Positions 9,290 to 17,363 of a stretch of DNA of 57,293 nucleotides are shown piece by piece. This stretch comes from Eubacterium sp. (GTDB lineage: Bacteria > Bacillota > Clostridia > Lachnospirales > Lachnospiraceae), in the NCBI GenBank assembly GCA_024696635.1, contig JAILGP010000141.1:1-57293 (forward strand). The letters are read 5' to 3'. The notes below the pieces were generated by a model. The model was given only the letters and a program-made list of their open reading frames with translations. It did not search any database and was not told the origin of the DNA. Numbering within the stretch: the stretch's first letter is position 1; each line of letters starts with the position of its first letter. The position numbers and the translations under genes were made by a program.

Positions 9290-9369
9290 CCCCGATTCCA
9301 TATACTTAAAAACCCCTTATGAAGAAGCAATTTAATAAATATATCAGCTTTTATTACAATACCAAATAT

Positions 9370-11274
9370 TTAAGCACCTATCCTTTTATTCTTATCATCT
9401 ATAAACTTAATAAAATCATTTTCAGAAAGTGGTTTAGAGAAATAATAGCCCTGTATATAATCAATACCCATACTTTTTATTTTCTCCAGCTGTTCTTCGG
9501 TTTCAACACCTTCAGCAACAATACTGAGACCTAATTCTTTGATCATTTTAACAGTAGCATCCATAACCACTTTGGCCTTCTCATTCTTAAAGTAATCCTG
9601 AACCATATTCTTATCAAACTTGACTATCTTAACCGGCATATCAACTATATAATTAAGATTGGATTCACCTGTACCAAAATCATCCAGTGCAAATGTTACG
9701 CCAATATTCATAAGCTTATTCATATTATCAAGAAGAATCTGCTTCTGATTCAGGGTTGAACTTTCAGTTATCTCAAGACTAATATCCTGAGGCGCTATAT
9801 TAGCATTTTTCATTATTTGATCATACTTAACAGAAAGCTGTGGGTTCTCACATTGAGAAATAGAAAGGTTTACTTCAATATATTCTATACCCTTTTCTTT
9901 AAGGCCACGATCTCTGATACACTCACAGGTTTTACTGAAAATCTGTTCACCGATCTGTTCAATAAGACCTGTTTCCTCCGCAATTGGAATAAACTTGTTA
10001 GGCATCACAAGCTTACCATCTCTTCCTCTCATTCTGGCAAGAGCTTCCGCAGAAACAAATCTGTCTGTAGCTATATGGTAAATCGGCTGATAGAATACTT
10101 CAAATCTGTCCGAAAGAATTGCATCCTTAATTTCAATTACCATCTGCTTATACTCACGAACATATTGACTGGCAGAATCGTCCAAAACCTTCATCTCTTC
10201 ATCTTTACCAAAAACATCCCTGTTTCTCATATAAACATCAACAAATTCATCAACTGATGAAACCGCCGAACTATTGGGCATATAAAGAAATTTAGTTTTT
10301 AGATCCACCCCTGTATCCCAGCTCATTTTAAATCTTTGCCTTATAACATCCAGATTAACTGCACTCTCTATCTCATCCATTTGAATATCAGGCTTAGTAT
10401 CATAAATAAGAGCAAAATCATTATTCTGTAATCTAAAAAGCTTTGCATTTCTAAAGGAAGCAAGATATTCACTCATCTCAACCAGTATCTTCTTTTCAGT
10501 ACCCTCATCAAGTTTCCAGTCCTCATCGTTACAAATTATTATACTAGAGAACTTCTTTACATAAGCAAATTCCTGTTTAAGATAAAGATTAAATGTATCA
10601 AATGAAAATCTTCCTGTTTCCTTATCAAGATAAGCTTCAGGATTTTCCAGTTCAGAATAAAGTATAAAAAGGCCAACTGATGATCCAAACCCAACCAATA
10701 GAAGCTGAGGAAATATAAACTGAATAATAGCTGCCACCATTCCAACAACCATCCATAATCTTATGCCCCTTCTTTTAAGAGCCGACATCTGATTACCATA
10801 TAAAATAGTTATCATCATGGAAGCCACCATAAAAATCGGGCAAAAGACAAATGTTGCTACAACGGAAGGCCCCTTTGAATAAATAATTCTACCTGAATGA
10901 TAATAGCTTATCGGTAGGGTTAATATAAATGATATGGCTAGTCCTAAAATTATTTTCAGCACAAGCTTAAATTCAGTATTTTCTCTCAGATACTCTATTT
11001 CACAAAAGGAATAAACAAAGCCAAGAAAGCTTGCCAACAAGAGTGAAACGAGATATATTTTACATAATATCGCAACAACAAACTCAGGTAAGTAATCGGA
11101 ATATGAAATTGCAAAAACGGAGACAATATCAAGGAAAACACAAATTGTATAGACCATAAGACATAGCTTAAAGATTTTTTCGCTATAAAGACCTACACTC
11201 TCGTGTCTTAATATAAAGAATATGAGAATTATATCAAAAACCAACCCACAAAGTTGGACCTCAATATTCACCAT
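9370..11274 (-). CDS. Membrane-anchored EAL-domain c-di-GMP phosphodiesterase
   Basis: 634 residues: about six or seven membrane helices (residues 5-210), a degenerate GGDEF domain (about 218-365, catalytic loop replaced by RLQNNDF at 281), and a C-terminal EAL domain (about 375-630). The EAL residues needed for hydrolysis of c-di-GMP to pGpG appear intact: Glu410 in EALAR, Asn469, Glu501 in LEITES, Asp531-Asp532 in DDFGTG, Lys552, Glu588 in AEGVET and Gln608 in YIQGYYFSKPL. The helical N-terminus probably senses a membrane or external signal. Ribosome site GGGAGA. Transcribed alone, with a clear terminator. Its degenerate GGDEF domain may act as a GTP-binding regulator. Confidence 0.93.
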   Translation of the reverse strand: MVNIEVQLCGLVFDIILIFFILRHESVGLYSEKIFKLCLMVYTICVFLDIVSVFAISYSDYLPEFVVAILCKIYLVSLLLASFLGFVYSFCEIEYLRENTEFKLVLKIILGLAISFILTLPISYYHSGRIIYSKGPSVVATFVFCPIFMVASMMITILYGNQMSALKRRGIRLWMVVGMVAAIIQFIFPQLLLVGFGSSVGLFILYSELENPEAYLDKETGRFSFDTFNLYLKQEFAYVKKFSSIIICNDEDWKLDEGTEKKILVEMSEYLASFRNAKLFRLQNNDFALIYDTKPDIQMDEIESAVNLDVIRQRFKMSWDTGVDLKTKFLYMPNSSAVSSVDEFVDVYMRNRDVFGKDEEMKVLDDSASQYVREYKQMVIEIKDAILSDRFEVFYQPIYHIATDRFVSAEALARMRGRDGKLVMPNKFIPIAEETGLIEQIGEQIFSKTCECIRDRGLKEKGIEYIEVNLSISQCENPQLSVKYDQIMKNANIAPQDISLEITESSTLNQKQILLDNMNKLMNIGVTFALDDFGTGESNLNYIVDMPVKIVKFDKNMVQDYFKNEKAKVVMDATVKMIKELGLSIVAEGVETEEQLEKIKSMGIDYIQGYYFSKPLSENDFIKFIDDKNKRIGA

Positions 11275-11617
11275 ATTTCATCTCCCTTTACCCCTTTACA
11301 CAATGCCCAGCGCCAAAATCAATCAGCGCATAAGTACCACTTATATTATATCATAAATACATTTCTTATGCACTCAATTTTGACCATGAGAAAGCAAAAA
11401 TCAGCACGTGCATTTGTGCAAAATATACAATAATATTCGGCTAATTATTACAAACAAATATAAGCTATATAAAATCATAAAAAGAAATTTACTATTATTT
11501 TTAAAGAAATTTCATTCATCTAAAAATTTAAATGAGCAAAAGCACTAAAAATATAGATTATAAAAAAACAAGAAAAACATCAAATATCTAATATATGAAA
11601 AATGGGAAGAAAGAGAA
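11275..11617. promoter_or_regulatory. Divergent intergenic region between the EAL gene and the Y-family polymerase
   Basis: 343 bases, very A+T-rich, holding both promoters. For the EAL gene a plausible minus-strand pair is TTGAGT (11372-11377) and TATGAT (11350-11355) with a 16-base spacer. For the polymerase no clear -35/-10 pair stands out. No palindromic Gram-positive LexA box (CGAAC-N4-GTTCG type) was seen by eye. No RNA gene was recognised. Confidence 0.45.
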
Positions 11618-13033
11618 TTGGAGACAAAAACACCATCGGACAATAGAATAAATCCAGAAAAATCCAGACAGTATATAGCCATAGATTTAAAATCCTTCTA
11701 CGCATCAGTAGAATGCTTTGAAAGAGGTTTGGATCCACTGACAACAAATCTTGTCGTTGCCGATGAATCCCGTACTGATAAAACTATCTGTCTTGCCGTT
11801 TCTCCTTCCCTTAAGGCATACGGGATACCAGGAAGACCAAGACTTTTTGAAGTAAAAAAAACTCTGGGAGATATAGAGAAAAGAACAGGAAAGCATATAG
11901 ACTTCATCATAGCACCACCAAGAATGGCAAGATATATCAAATTCTCTACGGAAATATATAACATTTATCTTGATTATGTTTCCGAAGAGGATGTACATAT
12001 CTATAGCATAGATGAGGTTTTTATTGACGTGACCAGCTATCTATCCATATATAAAATGACTGCCCATGAACTAGCTATAGCCATGATACGTTCTGTTCTT
12101 TCAAAAACAGGAATCACGGCCACTGCCGGAGTCGGTACAAATATGTATCTGGCTAAAATTGCCATGGATATAGTCGCCAAGCATATGCCTCCCGATAAGG
12201 ACGGCGTAAGAATAGCCGATCTGGATGAGCATTCCTATAGAGAACTCTTATGGGATCATAAACCCCTGACAGATTTCTGGAGAATAGGTAAAGGCACTGC
12301 CAGAAGACTGGCTAACATGAAAATATATACCATGGGAGAGCTTGCCAGGGAAAGTCTTTATAATGAAGAATATTTTTATAAGATATTTGGAATAGATGCA
12401 GAAATCCTAATAGATCATGCCTGGGGTATAGAACCAACTCTTATGAAGGATATTAAGGGCTATAAATCCTCATCCACTTCCCTTTCATCCGGTCAGGTTT
12501 TATCAGAGCCCTATCCTGTTGATAAGGCACGAATCATAGTAAGCGAAATGACTGATCTTCTTATAATGGATATGGTCAAAAAGGGTTACGCCTCTGATTC
12601 CTTTACCCTTAGTATAAATTATGATAGAGAATCAGTAGATAACGGAACCTATGATGGGGATGTAGTTATTGATTACTACGGAAGGTATGTCCCTCTACCC
12701 TCTCACGGAACAGTAAATTTTGGGGAACACACTAGCTCCACCACAAAAATTCTAGGCGGAATATTGCAGCTTTTTGATAAGATAATCAATCCCGAAATAA
12801 CAGTAAGAAGGGTAACAATTTCAGCCAATAATCTAAAACTCAGAACTGAAACATATACACAGCTAGATATGTTTACCGATTATCAACAGGAAGAACAGGA
12901 AGAAAAATTACAGGGAGCAATACTTGAAATCCAATCACGTTTCGGCAAAAATGCAATACTTAAGGGTACCAGCTATCTTGAAGGCGCCACAACCAGGGAT
13001 AGAAATTCTCAAATCGGAGGACACAAATCCTGA
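11618..13033 (+). CDS. Y-family DNA polymerase (UmuC/UvrX-type)
   Basis: 471 residues; one of only two plus-strand genes. Error-prone translesion synthesis past damaged bases. Motifs: AIDLKSFYASVE with metal ligand Asp23 and steric-gate Phe27/Tyr28, and YSIDEVFIDVT with Asp132-Glu133; the thumb 'ATAGVGTNMYLAKIAMD' and little-finger regions follow. Length and the 'GIPGRPRLFEVKK' stretch fit the UvrX/YqjW-like group paired with YolD proteins. The start is a TTG with GGAAGA seven bases upstream; the nearby ATG at 11602 is in another frame. The downstream yolD gene supports the assignment. Polymerases of this kind are usually SOS-inducible, but I see no LexA box. Confidence 0.92.
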   Translation: METKTPSDNRINPEKSRQYIAIDLKSFYASVECFERGLDPLTTNLVVADESRTDKTICLAVSPSLKAYGIPGRPRLFEVKKTLGDIEKRTGKHIDFIIAPPRMARYIKFSTEIYNIYLDYVSEEDVHIYSIDEVFIDVTSYLSIYKMTAHELAIAMIRSVLSKTGITATAGVGTNMYLAKIAMDIVAKHMPPDKDGVRIADLDEHSYRELLWDHKPLTDFWRIGKGTARRLANMKIYTMGELARESLYNEEYFYKIFGIDAEILIDHAWGIEPTLMKDIKGYKSSSTSLSSGQVLSEPYPVDKARIIVSEMTDLLIMDMVKKGYASDSFTLSINYDRESVDNGTYDGDVVIDYYGRYVPLPSHGTVNFGEHTSSTTKILGGILQLFDKIINPEITVRRVTISANNLKLRTETYTQLDMFTDYQQEEQEEKLQGAILEIQSRFGKNAILKGTSYLEGATTRDRNSQIGGHKS

Positions 13034-13080
13034 TAAATATTGAATAATAGACTATCATAAGATATAGAATTATTTTAGTA

Positions 13081-13136
13081 GATAAATTTCAGAAGATTAA
13101 TTTTAGAAGATAAATTTCAAAAGATAAATTTCAAAA
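13081..13136. repeat. Four tandem 14-bp repeats before yolD
   Basis: Units start at 13081, 13095, 13109 and 13123. Units 3 and 4 are identical (GATAAATTTCAAAA), unit 1 differs by one base and unit 2 by four. The array ends 19 bases before the yolD ATG, just upstream of its AAGGAG ribosome site, and so lies in the polymerase-yolD intercistronic leader. Confidence 0.9.
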
Positions 13137-13155
13137 AAAATCCAAGGAGAAAAAA

Positions 13156-13356
13156 ATGGGAATAGAAAAATATCAGGATATAATTGATAAAGAACGTCCC
13201 CAGCATAATGGAGATGATTTTGATATAAGACACCCTCGCATGTCAAGAGAACAGAGAGCAAAAATATTCGCCCCCTTTGCCGCACTGAAGGGATTTGAAG
13301 AAGCAAGCCAGCAAACCGCCAAGAAGCATACCAACAACATTCTTAATGATAATTAG
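13156..13356 (+). CDS. YolD-like protein
   Basis: 66 residues. The core 'HPRMSREQRAKIFAPFAALKGFEEA' is the clostridial YolD-like signature. YolD-like proteins are small and commonly encoded right after Y-family polymerases of the UvrX type; they have been proposed to play the role that UmuD plays for UmuC. The gene starts 122 bases after the polymerase, after a 14-bp repeat array, with ribosome site AAGGAG. A shared terminator follows. Assignment rests on motif plus context; biochemical role is inferred. Confidence 0.85.
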   Translation: MGIEKYQDIIDKERPQHNGDDFDIRHPRMSREQRAKIFAPFAALKGFEEASQQTAKKHTNNILNDN

Positions 13357-13406
13357 ATTCTCTCAATATTTATTAAATAAGCTTTTTATATATTTCCAAA
13401 ATAACT

Positions 13407-13445
13407 CAATAAATACATAAAATAGCCCAATAAATACATAAAATA
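13407..13445. repeat. Two-copy direct repeat, 18 bp at 21-bp period
   Basis: CAATAAATACATAAAATA occurs at 13407-13424 and again at 13428-13445, separated by three bases. It lies between the yolD stop and the shared terminator. No function is apparent. Confidence 0.85.
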
Positions 13446-13468
13446 AAAACCGCCATAAAGCGGTTTTT
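13445..13468. terminator. Bidirectional rho-independent terminator
   Basis: Perfect 9-bp stem AAAAACCGC / GCGGTTTTT with a 6-base loop; A-tract on one side and T-tract on the other serve both strands. It separates yolD on the plus strand from the convergent DUF4190 gene on the minus strand. Confidence 0.92.
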
Positions 13469-13495
13469 ATTTTGTGAATTATTATATTATTCTAA

Positions 13496-14422
13496 TTAAT
13501 ATGAAGATTCCGCTATTACATAAACCACAACAGCAGAAAGTATTGCAAGCAGATTAATTACCAAAACAACAAGACCAATCCAAAATCCAGCCTTAGCCTT
13601 ACCACTTTGATTTCCAGCATTCATAGCCTGTTTACTAAGAATCATTCCAACAGGCGCAAGTAAGAATCCGCAGCAGCAGAAAAACATAAGAACTATAGAT
13701 ACTATAGAACATACAAGCCCTGCTGTAGCCTTTCCATCCTCTGGTTCCTGCACCGGACCTCTATTATTATTTGAATAGGGTGTATATCCTGGTGTTGCGC
13801 CAGGTGTACTATTTGTATATGAATTTCCTGTATATCCATTACCCGAGCTTGGCTTAACATATGGATCAACGCCAGAAGGATTGGTATATGAATTAGTATA
13901 TGGATTAGCTCCAAGACCTGATGGCTGGCCATATTCATTCCTCATACCACTACCCTGGCCATAAATATCAGATGGTTTTCCATACGGATCCGGTACTCCA
14001 TTTGTTGGCACACCATATGGATCCGGTACTCCATTTGTTGGCACACCATATGGATTCTCTATTCCATTTGTCGGCTCACCACTTAAATCTAAATCATCCT
14101 TTTTATCAGTGGAAAATGAACTTGCAGGGCTATTATCAGAGCTCTGGTCTGATTCCAAAGAACTATTATCCGGCACTCCATATGGATTAGCAGAACTATC
14201 ACCCGGCACTCCATATAGATTAGCAGAACTGTCACCTGTCACTCCATACGGATCTGATGAAGCATTAGGATCCATACCAAATGATGGGTTGCCATCTGAA
14301 GCAGACGAACTTGCCTCTTCTGAAAATTGATTAGCCACCTCACCTGAATATGGATTCATAGGCTCACCTGAATATGGATTCATGGAATCTCCTGAATAAG
14401 GATTCATATTATTATCGTCCAT
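13496..14422 (-). CDS. DUF4190 membrane protein with Pro/Tyr-Gly repeat tail
   Basis: 308 residues from the ATG at 14422; the frame extends to a TTG at 14437, but that TTG lies within the GGAGG ribosome site. The first 220 residues are low complexity: three 'MNPYSG' units, several 'YGVPGDSS' and three 'TNG(V/I)..PYGVP' units, then 'YTN' repeats. The last 80 hold the DUF4190 domain: two membrane helices (SIVSIVLMFFCCCGFLLAPV and FWIGLVVLVINLLAIL) linked by a short cytoplasmic loop. The family occurs in many Gram-positives with disordered Gly/Pro/Tyr tails; function unknown. It lies 35 bases after the ATPase gene and probably belongs to that operon. Confidence 0.85.
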   Translation of the reverse strand: MDDNNMNPYSGDSMNPYSGEPMNPYSGEVANQFSEEASSSASDGNPSFGMDPNASSDPYGVTGDSSANLYGVPGDSSANPYGVPDNSSLESDQSSDNSPASSFSTDKKDDLDLSGEPTNGIENPYGVPTNGVPDPYGVPTNGVPDPYGKPSDIYGQGSGMRNEYGQPSGLGANPYTNSYTNPSGVDPYVKPSSGNGYTGNSYTNSTPGATPGYTPYSNNNRGPVQEPEDGKATAGLVCSIVSIVLMFFCCCGFLLAPVGMILSKQAMNAGNQSGKAKAGFWIGLVVLVINLLAILSAVVVYVIAESSY

Positions 14423-14457
14423 CTTTAATACCTCCAAATATTACAAACCCAGGCAAG

Positions 14458-16191
14458 TTAAAGCTTTATCATATTAGTCTCAATACCTTTACCCTTAAAT
14501 ACACTATCAAGTCCCCAGTCATCAGTAAGAATTATTATCTGTTCTTCCTTCATATCCATCAGACAATCAGCAAGAGCTTTAATCTCAGATGCACTTTCCA
14601 GCATACTTGTGCCATCGATTATAAGCGGCATGCTTTCCTTAGAAAGATACTTTGCAATACTCAGCCTTACTGCAAGATAAACCTTACCTGCATCTGAATC
14701 TGTAAGCTGACTTATAGGCACGTAACCATATTCCGCCTTAAGTATTATTCCACCATTTGAATCAAAGGTCAGTTCACTGAACTCGCCTAATGTAATTTTT
14801 CTTATATATCTTGATACATTTCCAAGAAGATTTTTAAATGCATCTTCCTTATACTGTTCTGAAAGGGCATTTATCTTAGAAATAGCATAATCGATAGCCG
14901 CCATCTCATCTTCAAGTTCACTCTTCTTCTTAAATACCGTATCGAATTCCAGTCTGAGCTTATTCCTCTCATTTCTTCTAGTAAGAAGAGCATCCTCTTT
15001 TTCCTTAAGTTCAGCCTTTTTATCCTGATACTCCTTAGCAAAGGTCATATCGAATTCAACCTCTTCCTGCTGCTCAGCTTCTTCTTTAAGCTCCTCCAGC
15101 ACCTTATTGAATTCCGCCTCATCCGGAATATCTTCTTTTTTACCACTAAAGAGACCCTTAGCATTATATCCGTCAAGTATTACAAAGAATACTGCAAGAC
15201 AAGTAAATATAACAAAAAGCTTCTGAACCACTTCATCAAAATTAAGAATATGAACAACAGCTGCAATAACAAGAATTACGAAAATACCAGTTGCAAGAAT
15301 CACCGGAAAACGGTCTGTAAACTTCTTATTCTTATTAGCCTCTCGTTTTTCTTCCTTACGCTTTTCCTCAGCCTCATCAGCTGCCTTTTTACTTGCTGCG
15401 TAATCACTATCCTTTTCTGTTATACGGTCTATCTTTTCTTCCATACTGGTATCAGCTTCATAAGTAACCGTACCATCTTCATTTTCCACCATACGACGAG
15501 CAACACGCTTTCTACGTTCTGCCTCCATGATGAATTCTTCATTAAGAACCTTTATCTCAGCCTCAACAGCAGCTATATCGTCATCAACCGTTTCATACTC
15601 GGATAATCTCTCATCCAATTCATCCAGTCTCCTGACAAGAGGCTTTGGAATATGAGTCTTTTTCTCATTTTCCAGATATTTTATAGCCTTAGCCTTATCA
15701 ATATTAGCTGTACCTGTAAGTGTGATATTGGTAAGATAATCTTGAAGATCCTTCTTTGTATCCCCTTCATCATCCTCAACTATACACTTAGTATCTAAAT
15801 ACGTATTCTTATCCGTTTCACATAAGGTTCCACTAATGGTATCTGAATTTTTCAGCTTAACCTCACGACCAGACATAATATCAAGTACTGAAGCCTTCTT
15901 GGCACCCGCCAAAAAAGATCTGTCTATAAGGTATGATTTATCACCATCATACATATAAGCTGTTCCAGAATAATTATTTGAATTCTTTGGTTTTCTTAAA
16001 TCATAATTAGATCTTACTCTTGTAATACCCTCACGACGAGGAATACCATACATCAAACCTACCAGGAAATCCCTAACTGTAGATTTACCAGCTTCTTTAT
16101 CACCATAAAGAATATTTATTCCCTGAGTCAAATCCATTGACTTATTATGAAATTTACCAAAATCCCTTATAAGGAGCTTTGTTAAGTACAT
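14458..16191 (-). CDS. SbcC/YhaN-like ATPase with internal membrane helices and atypical active-site motifs
   Basis: 577 residues. N-terminal Walker A at 30-38 (GDKEAGKST) inside an AAA_23-type half-domain; coiled coil about 195-290; two membrane helices roughly 292-345; a second coiled coil to about 465; then the C-terminal ATPase half. YhaN proteins have the same order. Two motifs deviate: the ABC signature, normally LSGG-like, reads LTDSDAGK (about 496-503), and the Walker B reads LIIDGTSML, with Gly527 where a catalytic acidic residue is expected. ATP binding may remain; hydrolysis is doubtful. It begins directly after the stop of the phosphoesterase gene (TAA-ATG), the usual SbcD/SbcC order. 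Confidence 0.8.
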   Translation of the reverse strand: MYLTKLLIRDFGKFHNKSMDLTQGINILYGDKEAGKSTVRDFLVGLMYGIPRREGITRVRSNYDLRKPKNSNNYSGTAYMYDGDKSYLIDRSFLAGAKKASVLDIMSGREVKLKNSDTISGTLCETDKNTYLDTKCIVEDDEGDTKKDLQDYLTNITLTGTANIDKAKAIKYLENEKKTHIPKPLVRRLDELDERLSEYETVDDDIAAVEAEIKVLNEEFIMEAERRKRVARRMVENEDGTVTYEADTSMEEKIDRITEKDSDYAASKKAADEAEEKRKEEKREANKNKKFTDRFPVILATGIFVILVIAAVVHILNFDEVVQKLFVIFTCLAVFFVILDGYNAKGLFSGKKEDIPDEAEFNKVLEELKEEAEQQEEVEFDMTFAKEYQDKKAELKEKEDALLTRRNERNKLRLEFDTVFKKKSELEDEMAAIDYAISKINALSEQYKEDAFKNLLGNVSRYIRKITLGEFSELTFDSNGGIILKAEYGYVPISQLTDSDAGKVYLAVRLSIAKYLSKESMPLIIDGTSMLESASEIKALADCLMDMKEEQIIILTDDWGLDSVFKGKGIETNMIKL

Positions 16192-17256
16192 TTATCTTTC
16201 TTCTCCTGCCATAATGAGTGCTTCCATTCCATATCTTAAAGCCTTACTTCTTACACTCTCAGAAAGGGTATAATTTTCAGTTACCTCTCTTATGAAGCTT
16301 CCCATAATATTTGTTTCATTTTCAGTTCTGAGCATTTTTTCATCATCATCCGATATAGTCATGTTCAAAACCTCGTAAATGTTATATCTGCTCTTGATTC
16401 TTGTCATATCAAAGCCAGTATTATCCTTTGAAAAGCCTCTGAGTTTAATACTGTAAATATTTTCGTTACCAAGCTTAAGAAGCTTCTCCTCCAAAGTCTT
16501 ACTTATTTCCTCAGGACTTAAGTCAGGACTCATGGTAACACTCATATCTATATAATTTCTGCGAGCAATAGGACACCAGGTAATGCTTGTTCCCTGATCA
16601 GTTACCTCACCAAGAACATAACCATGTCTTCCTATGTCATTTGGTCCCAGTGGCTCAGGTGAACCAGCGTAAGCCATACGATTTTTAAGAATATGTACCG
16701 GACGGGTTATATACCCCATAGCCACATAATCAAAACCTTTTGAAGCAAGCTTTTCCTTTCTGAAAGGCATATGCCTCTTATCTCCACCATGTCCAAGCAG
16801 AATATTAATTGCATCCTCTCGACCTGGATCTATTTCCTCTAAAATCCTGTCTTCATATTCAGGCTTGGCATAAGCAAAACCCGTAACACAAGTATTTATT
16901 CCCCTAAGAAATGCATTAGTAGTTTTACCCGGTGTAAGCATGACTGTACGAGAGCTGAACTTATATCTACTGCTTTCTGAATCTTCAGGAATATAATCCT
17001 TAGAACCCGTCAACATAACTGTTCTTGTTTTTTCCAGTCTTTTAAGCTTCTCATCAACGTATATCAGATCATCCACTGAAGGAGATCTGTCAAAAAGATT
17101 CCCCGCTATAAGAAGCAGGTCAACGTCCTTTGAATTACAATCATCCAGAACCTTCTCAAAGGTATCTTCAATTTCCTTTGTTCTGCCAGGCCCCCATTCA
17201 TACTCCGCATCAGGAGTAGCAAAAAGATGCACATCGGCAATGTGAATAAACTTCAT
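16192..17256 (-). CDS. SbcD/YhaO-like metallophosphoesterase with eroded metal site
   Basis: 354 residues, similar in length to YhaO/SbcD. Mre11-type nucleases trim DNA ends with a Rad50/SbcC partner, here the next gene. Motif I survives (IADVH, Asp8 and His10). Motif II 'GDLFD' reads GNLFD (Asn53), motif III 'GNHD' reads GSKD (84-87), and 'GHIH' reads GYIT (181-184). His156 in LLGHGG is kept. Five of the seven usual metal ligands are therefore changed and nuclease activity is improbable. The fold, size and gene order remain, so it may serve as a structural partner. Ribosome site GAGG. Confidence 0.82.
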   Translation of the reverse strand: MKFIHIADVHLFATPDAEYEWGPGRTKEIEDTFEKVLDDCNSKDVDLLLIAGNLFDRSPSVDDLIYVDEKLKRLEKTRTVMLTGSKDYIPEDSESSRYKFSSRTVMLTPGKTTNAFLRGINTCVTGFAYAKPEYEDRILEEIDPGREDAINILLGHGGDKRHMPFRKEKLASKGFDYVAMGYITRPVHILKNRMAYAGSPEPLGPNDIGRHGYVLGEVTDQGTSITWCPIARRNYIDMSVTMSPDLSPEEISKTLEEKLLKLGNENIYSIKLRGFSKDNTGFDMTRIKSRYNIYEVLNMTISDDDEKMLRTENETNIMGSFIREVTENYTLSESVRSKALRYGMEALIMAGEER

Positions 17257-17320
17257 ATTTACATTTCCTCGTATCTATATTTAATATCTTAGCAATTATC
17301 TTTCATCAAACACAACCTTC

Positions 17321-17350
17321 ATTATAAACCACATCTATCCGTCGTGGCAA
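17321..17350 (-). promoter_or_regulatory. Predicted promoter of the phosphoesterase/ATPase/DUF4190 operon
   Basis: Minus-strand TTGCCA (17345-17350) and TATAAT (17321-17326) with an 18-base spacer, giving a leader of roughly 55 bases before the ATG at 17256. Good match to a sigma-A promoter; read by eye. Confidence 0.55.
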
Positions 17351-17363
17351 GCAATTAGTTAAA

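Noticed and set aside
11275-11617. LexA operator for the polymerase
   Set aside because: No inverted CGAAC/GTTCG element was found; a divergent clostridial LexA motif could still be missed.
13081-13136. CRISPR-like array
   Set aside because: The units are adjacent, 14 bp, with no spacers and no cas genes nearby.
13921-14330. Plus-strand frames opposite the DUF4190 protein repeats
   Set aside because: They are antisense shadows of the Pro/Tyr/Gly repeats and have neither ribosome sites nor recognisable protein patterns.
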